DNA from: VBDM01 sp964430565
GTDB lineage: Bacteria > Pseudomonadota > Gammaproteobacteria > Burkholderiales > SG8-39
Reading direction: 5' to 3'
NCBI GenBank assembly: GCA_964430565.1
Contig: CAYSFD010000056.1
Span: 43,325-107,324 of the forward strand
Length of the DNA stretch: 64,000 nt
This document shows, in pieces, positions 58,883-64,000 of this stretch. The translations under genes were made by a program, and so were the position numbers. The notes under the pieces were generated by a model. That model saw only the letters and a program-made list of their open reading frames with translations. It did no database searches and was not told the DNA's origin. Numbering within the stretch: the stretch's first letter is position 1; each line of letters begins with the position of its first letter.

Positions 58883-59545
58883 TCAGGGCTGCGTCCGGTC
58901 CAAGGCGCGCCCGAACGCGCGCACACCGGCGAAGATGGACGCGTGGCCGAACCAGGGAAAACGCAAACGGCGCACGATGTATTCGATTACGAACATGGCA
59001 CCCACGCAAGGCACGGTCAGCAGATTGACGAACACGGACCACGCCACCGGCGGCGCGAAGGCGTACACCAGGACCGCCAGCACTCCCATCCCGGCAAAGA
59101 ACAATGTCCACGCGACCGTCACGTGCCGGGTATAACGCGCGATCGGCGGAGGCAATTCCTTGTGCACCAGCCGGGCAAGACGGGTCACCAGCGGTTCGTG
59201 CCCGGGCAACAGCGTCCGTCCGAACAGGGTGCAGAGGGCCGCCTGCGCCGCGACATACTGTCCCAGATAGACGAGACCGACAGCCAGGCCGCGGTCGGGC
59301 CAAAAAACCCAGAGCGCCGCGGTGGCACCTGCAACCGCCAACACGACGATGCGCCGGTACGGCGAGCTCCACAACAACCAGAGCGCCGTCACGGCGAGCG
59401 GAGCCCAGGCAAACAAAGCGGCGAGGCGCGTGCCCTCCCCTGACGCAAACACGAGGTGCGCGGCCAGGGCATAGGCAACGAGCGCGACCAGCACAGCCGC
59501 CGGTGCGGCGAGGGACAACATGCGTTTCCAGCGGACATTTCGCAT
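58883..59545 (-). CDS. Predicted membrane protein (COG4648-like)
   Basis: 220 residues with six to seven hydrophobic segments and conserved WPDRGLAVGLVYLGQYVAAQAALCTLFGRTLLPG and YTRHVTVAWTLFFAGMGV. This matches an uncharacterised membrane family often encoded in aryl polyene or fatty-acid-like clusters. No ketosynthase or acyl carrier gene is nearby, so the pair looks like an isolated remnant or a stand-alone unit. Confidence 0.75.
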   Translation of the reverse strand: MRNVRWKRMLSLAAPAAVLVALVAYALAAHLVFASGEGTRLAALFAWAPLAVTALWLLWSSPYRRIVVLAVAGATAALWVFWPDRGLAVGLVYLGQYVAAQAALCTLFGRTLLPGHEPLVTRLARLVHKELPPPIARYTRHVTVAWTLFFAGMGVLAVLVYAFAPPVAWSVFVNLLTVPCVGAMFVIEYIVRRLRFPWFGHASIFAGVRAFGRALDRTQP

Positions 59546-59621
59546 GCGCGATTTTGCACTTGGGATGGCCGGATTTGCAACGCCAATGCGTTACCGTAAG
59601 CTGGGGCGCAGAGCGGCCCCT

Positions 59622-60818
59622 CTATCCGGGAAGCCGCCCTGCGACCTTCAGGCGCTGCACCGTATCCCCGGCGAGGTGGCTCCAGATGATGGCATCGCGC
59701 ACCAATTTGTCGGCATGCGCATCCATCGCGCACCCCGCGCCGCCGCGCACGTCCATGTAGAGCTCGGTTACTTCCTGCACGACGTCGGTCGAGAAATTCA
59801 TCGCCAGGCCTGCGTTGGGCGAATGGATCCTGCGGTCGTGCTCCCAGGCGATGCGCATGACAAACGACCGCAGCGCCTCGGTCAGCATGTGCATGCGGTT
59901 GAGCTTGAGCTGGATGAGCTGCTGCTCGAACAGAATCCTGCCGCCCTGCTTCGCGCTGCGCGCATGCTGCAAGGCGACCTCGCAGGCGTCGTCGCAAATC
60001 CCCAGCGCGTTGGCGGCGAGCTCCAGGTCGCCGAAGAGGTCGCCTCCGGTGGTATCGCCGCCCGCACCGCCCGACTTGCGCACGGCGCCGTTCACTTCAC
60101 CGACGACGTTGGCGTGCGGCACGCGCGCGTTCTCGAAAATCATCTCGCCGTTCTGGTAGAAGCGCCAGCCGCTCTTGTTGTACACCTTGCCGGTGCGAAA
60201 ACCCGGCGTGTCGCGCGGCACAAGGAACATCGTGGTGCCCTGCTTGAGCGGCGCGTTCGGGTCGGTGCGCGCGTCGATGAAGAACAGCTTGCCGATATTG
60301 CCGTTGGCGATGAAGGCCTTTTCGCCGTTCAAGATCCATTCGTCGCCGCGGCGCTCCGCCCGCAGCTTCATGCCCGCCTTGGGGTCGTCGGGCGGCGGCA
60401 GCCGGTTGTCGGAGCCCGCGGAATGCTCGCTGATGCCCTTACCGAGCACGAAGGTATCGTCGGCGAGGAAGGGCTTCAGGAAGCGCTGCTTTTGTTCCTC
60501 GGTGCAGCTCGCGGCGATCAGATGGCTCCACTTCCAGCACTGGCTGAACGCCTTCGACATCGCGCTGTCGGCACGGGCGAGCTCGGTCATGACCAGGGCC
60601 TGCGTCACGAAATCGGTGCCCTGCCCGCCCCACTCTTTGGGTACTGCCATGGTACGAAAGCCCAGTTTCGAGCCCTTCCTGATGAGGTCCCAGTCGAAGG
60701 TCGTGGCGGGATCTTCAATGGCGTCGCGTGCGAGCGAAATCGGCCGGATCTCCTCGCGCGCGAATTTGCGTGCCTTCAACTGCCAGTCGCGCTGTTCGTC
60801 GTTCAGAGAAAAGTCCAT
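59622..60818 (-). CDS. Acyl-CoA dehydrogenase, copy 1
   Basis: 398 residues, FAD-dependent. Domains: N-terminal helical (MDFSLNDEQRDWQLKARKFAREEI), middle beta domain (ISEHSAGSDN, WILNGEKAFIANG) and C-terminal helical (MDVRGGAGC). The canonical catalytic-Glu segment (IYEGTxE) of many family members is not present. Last of the operon; 3 bp after copy 2. Confidence 0.88.
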   Translation of the reverse strand: MDFSLNDEQRDWQLKARKFAREEIRPISLARDAIEDPATTFDWDLIRKGSKLGFRTMAVPKEWGGQGTDFVTQALVMTELARADSAMSKAFSQCWKWSHLIAASCTEEQKQRFLKPFLADDTFVLGKGISEHSAGSDNRLPPPDDPKAGMKLRAERRGDEWILNGEKAFIANGNIGKLFFIDARTDPNAPLKQGTTMFLVPRDTPGFRTGKVYNKSGWRFYQNGEMIFENARVPHANVVGEVNGAVRKSGGAGGDTTGGDLFGDLELAANALGICDDACEVALQHARSAKQGGRILFEQQLIQLKLNRMHMLTEALRSFVMRIAWEHDRRIHSPNAGLAMNFSTDVVQEVTELYMDVRGGAGCAMDAHADKLVRDAIIWSHLAGDTVQRLKVAGRLPG

Positions 60819-60821
60819 GGC

Positions 60822-62039
60822 TCAGGTCCCTGTTCTCGCCGGCCGCCGGTAGCCGGCGAGCACCTCGGCGAGCCTGAGCGTGGCATCCGCGCTGCCGTCG
60901 CTCGAGTGCATGCACACTCGCGCGTCGTGGACGTATTTCTGCATCGGCAAGTCGCGCATCACGCCCATCGCGCCGAAACATTCTGCTGCATCCTTCGTCA
61001 CCGCGAGAATTGCCTCGGCCGTGAACACTTTGGCGATGGTCTGCAGCGGCAGGTCGGGAAGGCTCCGGTCGGCGACCGCATCGGGATGGTCCGACGCCCA
61101 CGCCGCGCGCCAAATCGCGGCGCGCGCGACCTCGAGCTTGATCGCGATCCCGGCGAGCTTCGCGCCGATCGCCTGGTGCTCGACGATGCGCCGGCCGCCC
61201 TGCACGCGCAGCTGCGTGTAGGCGAGCGCCGCTTCATAGGCCGCCCGGCCTATGCCCAGATTGAGCGCCTGGAAGTGCGGGCTGCCGCGGCCCTCAGCCT
61301 CCAATCCGTCCGCCGGCGGACTGCGTCCTTCCGCACCGAGGAGGTTTTCCGCCGGCACGCGGCAGTTCTCGAACACGACCTCGCCATAGCTGCCGTGAAA
61401 CCAGTGGCCGTCCTGGCCGCGCACCGACAGACCTGCCGTGTCCCGCGGCACGAGCAAAGTGCGGACGCCGCCGGCAGTGCTCGCCTGGACGGCGTAGAGC
61501 TTTGCGATCGGCGCGTTGGCGACGCAGATCTTGACGCCCTTGATGACCCATTCGCCGCCGCTGCGCTCGGCGGTCGTTCTGATGACCTGTTCGGTCGCCG
61601 CAGGACGATGGTAATTAACGCCGAGCGCGGAGTCGTCCCCGGGTTCGCGCTCGGCGAAAGCGAGGTGGAAGCGATCGTCTTTTAGCAATGGTGGCAGGAA
61701 GCGTTTGCGTTGCTCGGGTGTCATCAGTCGCTCGAAGAGGCACCCGAGCATCGAGGTCTGCGCGAGCACGGCGGCGATGTCCGGATCGCCCACCGCCAGT
61801 TCCTCGATAACGATGCAGGAGGTGAGGTTGTCTGCGCCAGCTCCGCCGGCCTCTTCGGAGAGCGCGAGCGTGCGCAGACCCAGTTGCGAAGCCTCGGCCA
61901 GAAGCTCCGCGAGCAACGGCTTGTCGAATGCCTCCAGCCGCGCGGGCACAAGCGCAACCGGTATCACTTCCCGCGCGACGAAGTCGCGGACCGTATCGCG
62001 AATCTCCAGCTGCTCGGGGCTCAGATGCAGGTCGAACAT
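60822..62039 (-). CDS. Acyl-CoA dehydrogenase, copy 2
   Basis: 405 residues, same superfamily: MFDLHLSPEQLEIRDTVRDFVAREVIPVAL, FAEREPGDDSALGVNYHR, WVIKGVKICVANAPIAK and ECFGAMGVMRDLPMQKYVHDARV. Like copy 1 it lacks an obvious EGT catalytic Glu. Tandem ACAD pairs can form heteromers. Starts 7 bp after the Bug gene stop. Confidence 0.88.
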   Translation of the reverse strand: MFDLHLSPEQLEIRDTVRDFVAREVIPVALVPARLEAFDKPLLAELLAEASQLGLRTLALSEEAGGAGADNLTSCIVIEELAVGDPDIAAVLAQTSMLGCLFERLMTPEQRKRFLPPLLKDDRFHLAFAEREPGDDSALGVNYHRPAATEQVIRTTAERSGGEWVIKGVKICVANAPIAKLYAVQASTAGGVRTLLVPRDTAGLSVRGQDGHWFHGSYGEVVFENCRVPAENLLGAEGRSPPADGLEAEGRGSPHFQALNLGIGRAAYEAALAYTQLRVQGGRRIVEHQAIGAKLAGIAIKLEVARAAIWRAAWASDHPDAVADRSLPDLPLQTIAKVFTAEAILAVTKDAAECFGAMGVMRDLPMQKYVHDARVCMHSSDGSADATLRLAEVLAGYRRPARTGT

Positions 62040-62046
62040 GCGGCGC

Positions 62047-63012
62047 CTACTCTCCCTTGATGCCCAGTGTCTTGATCACGCCCGCCCACTTGTCCAGTTC
62101 GCCACGGATGTACTGGGCGAAGTCTTCGGAATCCCGGTACGAGGCGACGATCTGCTGCTGCGCGAAAATCTTCACCACTTCGGGGTCCTTGAGAAACGCG
62201 GCCGTTTCCCGGCTCAGGCGCGCGACGATCTCCGTCGGCGTCTTCGCGGGCGCGAAGATGCCGACCCAGGCCGCAAACTCGAATCCCGGAACGGTCTCTG
62301 CGATCGCGGGGATGTCCGGCAGCGCGGGCAGGCGCTGGGCCTCGCCGACGGCGAGCGCCACCATCTTGCCCGCGCGCACGTGCTCCAGAGCGGTCGCGAC
62401 GTTGTTGTACATGAGCTGCACGTCGCCAGCGAGCAGCGCCGTCATGGCCGGCGCGACGCCCCGGTAGGGCACGTGCGTGAGCTTGATTCCCGCCTGGTAC
62501 GCGAGCAGCTCTAGGCCCAGATGACTGAAATTGCCGGTTCCCCCGGAGGAATAATTGAGCGCGCCCGGCTTGGCCTTCGCGAGCGCGATCAGCTCGGCGA
62601 CGTTGCGAATCCCCACGGAGGGGTGCGCCGTCAGCATCGACGGAAATTTGATCATCATCGCGACCGGAACGAAGTCGCGCAGCGGACGGTAGGGGTTCTT
62701 TTCGTAGAGCAAGGGGTTGATCACCGTCGGCCCGTCGGAGATCGACGCGATGGTGTAGCCGTCCGGCGGCGACTGCGCCAGCGCCTGCGCGCCGATCGCG
62801 CCGTTCGCGCCGCCGCGGTTGTCCACGATCACCGGCTGGCCGAGGCGGTCTCCCAACTGCTTCGCGGCGAGGCGCCCGATCATATCGGTACCGCCGCCGG
62901 CGGGAAACGGAACGATCATCCTGATCGGCTTGCCCGGCCAGGCCTGCGCGGCGGCGAGCGCCGGTGTCAAGCACAAAATGGCGACTGCGCTGTTCTTCAG
63001 GAAGCTCTTCAT
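62047..63012 (-). CDS. Bug/TctC family substrate-binding protein, copy 4
   Basis: 321 residues, signal peptide MKSFLKNSAVAILCLTPALAAAQA, then WPGKPIRMIVPFPAGGGTDMIGRLAAKQ and DNRGGANGAIGAQALAQSPPDGYTI, DIPAIAETVPGFEFAAWVGIF. Sits between the dehydrogenase and ACAD genes, so its ligand is probably the substrate of that pathway. Confidence 0.93.
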   Translation of the reverse strand: MKSFLKNSAVAILCLTPALAAAQAWPGKPIRMIVPFPAGGGTDMIGRLAAKQLGDRLGQPVIVDNRGGANGAIGAQALAQSPPDGYTIASISDGPTVINPLLYEKNPYRPLRDFVPVAMMIKFPSMLTAHPSVGIRNVAELIALAKAKPGALNYSSGGTGNFSHLGLELLAYQAGIKLTHVPYRGVAPAMTALLAGDVQLMYNNVATALEHVRAGKMVALAVGEAQRLPALPDIPAIAETVPGFEFAAWVGIFAPAKTPTEIVARLSRETAAFLKDPEVVKIFAQQQIVASYRDSEDFAQYIRGELDKWAGVIKTLGIKGE

Positions 63013-63025
63013 GGTCTTCTCCTTT

Positions 63026-64000
63026 TCACGTTCGCTTGTCCAAGGTCGATGACTGCGTCGATCGCTGCGCGACGTAGGCGGCGATCGCGTCTCCCATCTC
63101 CCGGGTGCCGGCGCTCCCGCCCAGGTCCCGGGTCAGGTGCTTCGCCTCGGCGATGACTCTGCTCACCGCGCGCTGGATATGCTGCGCGGCCTCGAGCGCC
63201 CTGGGTTCGTTGCGCTTTCGCCCGAGCCAGGCGAGCAGCATCTGACCGGACACGATCATGGCATAAGGATTCGCAATGTCGCGCCCTGCGATGTCGGGCG
63301 CCGAGCCGTGAGTCGCCTGCGCCATCGCCTGCTTCTCCCCCACGCAAAGGCCCGGGGCGAGCCCGAGCCCGCCGACCAGTCCCGCCCCGATATCGGTGAG
63401 GATGTCGCCGAATTGATTGGTCGTGACGACCACGTCGAAGCGCTGCGGCTGCATCACGAGCTTCATTGAGGCCGAGTCGATCATCATCTCCTCGAAGGCC
63501 ACGTCCGGAAACTCCTTCGCGACCTTGCGGCACTCCTCGGCGAACATGCCGCAGGCCAGCCGGTACACCGGCTCCTTGTGCGCGGCGGTCACTTTCTTTC
63601 GCGGCCGCGTGCGCGCGATCTCGAACGCTTCGCGCGCGACGCGGTTCGCGCCCTTGCGCGTGACAACCCGCATGCCGATCGAAATCTCGTCGTTCGGCCG
63701 GAATTCCCCGCTGCCCGCGAATACGACGCTGGAAGACTGCATGCCTTCGGTCACTTCCCGCAGAAACACGATGTCGACACCCTTATGCAGCGACGGCAGG
63801 TTGGGATACGACTTGACCGGCTTCACACTCGCGAACAATTCGAACTTCTTCCGGAGGGGCGGATTGATCCACGTCGGATCGTTGCGCGGGTAAACGTTGT
63901 GCCCGATCGGCCCCTGCAGCCAGCCATCGACGCTTTTCAACGCTTCGACCGTGCTCTCAGGCATGGTGTGGCCGTGCGTCTCGTGCGCCAGCTTCCCGAT
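63026..64000 (-). CDS. Isocitrate/isopropylmalate dehydrogenase family protein, partial
   Basis: Runs off the right edge (start beyond 64000). The visible 324 residues contain the family blocks SYPNLPSLHKGVDIVFLREVTEG, VTAAHKEPVYRL, MIDSASMKLVMQPQRFDVVVTTNQFGDILTDIGAGLVGGLGLAPG and ATHGSAPDIAGRDIANPYAMI. NAD(P)-dependent decarboxylating dehydrogenase of the IPMDH/tartrate dehydrogenase type; exact substrate uncertain. First visible gene of the catabolic operon. Confidence 0.88.
   Translation of the reverse strand: MGKLAHETHGHTMPESTVEALKSVDGWLQGPIGHNVYPRNDPTWINPPLRKKFELFASVKPVKSYPNLPSLHKGVDIVFLREVTEGMQSSSVVFAGSGEFRPNDEISIGMRVVTRKGANRVAREAFEIARTRPRKKVTAAHKEPVYRLACGMFAEECRKVAKEFPDVAFEEMMIDSASMKLVMQPQRFDVVVTTNQFGDILTDIGAGLVGGLGLAPGLCVGEKQAMAQATHGSAPDIAGRDIANPYAMIVSGQMLLAWLGRKRNEPRALEAAQHIQRAVSRVIAEAKHLTRDLGGSAGTREMGDAIAAYVAQRSTQSSTLDKRT

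Overview
The window looks like a chromosomal segment of a high-GC betaproteobacterium, probably Burkholderiales or a close relative. The basis is the gene neighbourhoods: hrcA/hemH/grpE/dnaK, thrS-infC-rpmI-rplT-pheST-ihfA-merR, recJ-prfB-lysS, lolCD and a phaC-phaB-phaR cluster. Four tripartite-tricarboxylate (Bug/TctC) binding proteins, a family greatly expanded in Burkholderiales, point the same way. There are two tRNA genes (Val-GAC and Pro-GGG). I found no rRNA, no CRISPR array, no integrase and no transposase gene.

Layout. 1-3.3 kb (minus): heat-shock locus dnaK(partial)-grpE-hemH-hrcA with a good sigma32 promoter before grpE. 3.4-6.4 kb: nadK, recN and a small membrane protein. 6.5-14.3 kb: tRNA-Val, then the translation operon from thrS to ihfA and a MerR-type regulator, then tRNA-Pro. 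14.3-18.0 kb: a Bug protein facing a tightly coupled three-gene unit (DUF6502 regulator, a mini-copy of its C-terminus, a DUF5666 lipoprotein). 18.4-24.0 kb: polyhydroxyalkanoate genes phaC, two phaB, phaR, then rimO. 24.1-30.1 kb: patatin, a hybrid histidine kinase convergent with a LuxR-type regulator, and a repeat-bearing lipoprotein. 30.3-33.3 kb: accessory stretch with MntA/HepT and HigBA toxin-antitoxin pairs, an EamA transporter and a decayed glycine-zipper gene. 33.4-41.6 kb: lysS, prfB (programmed +1 frameshift), recJ and an RpfE-like gene on the minus strand, facing lolC-lolD. 41.6-47.8 kb: DUF2062 and comEC, separated by a 2.7 kb block (VapBC, Ada/AlkA fusion, alkyltransferase) bounded by imperfect direct repeats. 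48-55.4 kb: two Bug proteins, a hydrolase, an mtfA/caspase-like pair and relA. 55.4-56.7 kb: three related tiny proteins, each behind a sigma54-like promoter. 56.8-64 kb (minus): a di-haem peroxidase, a methyltransferase/membrane-protein pair, and a catabolic operon (isopropylmalate-type dehydrogenase, Bug protein, two acyl-CoA dehydrogenases).

The most unusual signals are: (1) the small-protein family with GYVDG and GFxAGY motifs, linked to sigma54-type promoters; (2) the ATGA-coupled DUF6502/mini-paralogue/DUF5666 unit with an operator-like palindrome abutting its start codon; (3) the direct-repeat-bounded DNA-repair plus VapBC block; (4) the HigBA promoter, which predicts a leaderless toxin mRNA; and (5) three copies of a roughly 100 bp palindromic element, one of which supplies the C-terminus and stop codon of a gene.
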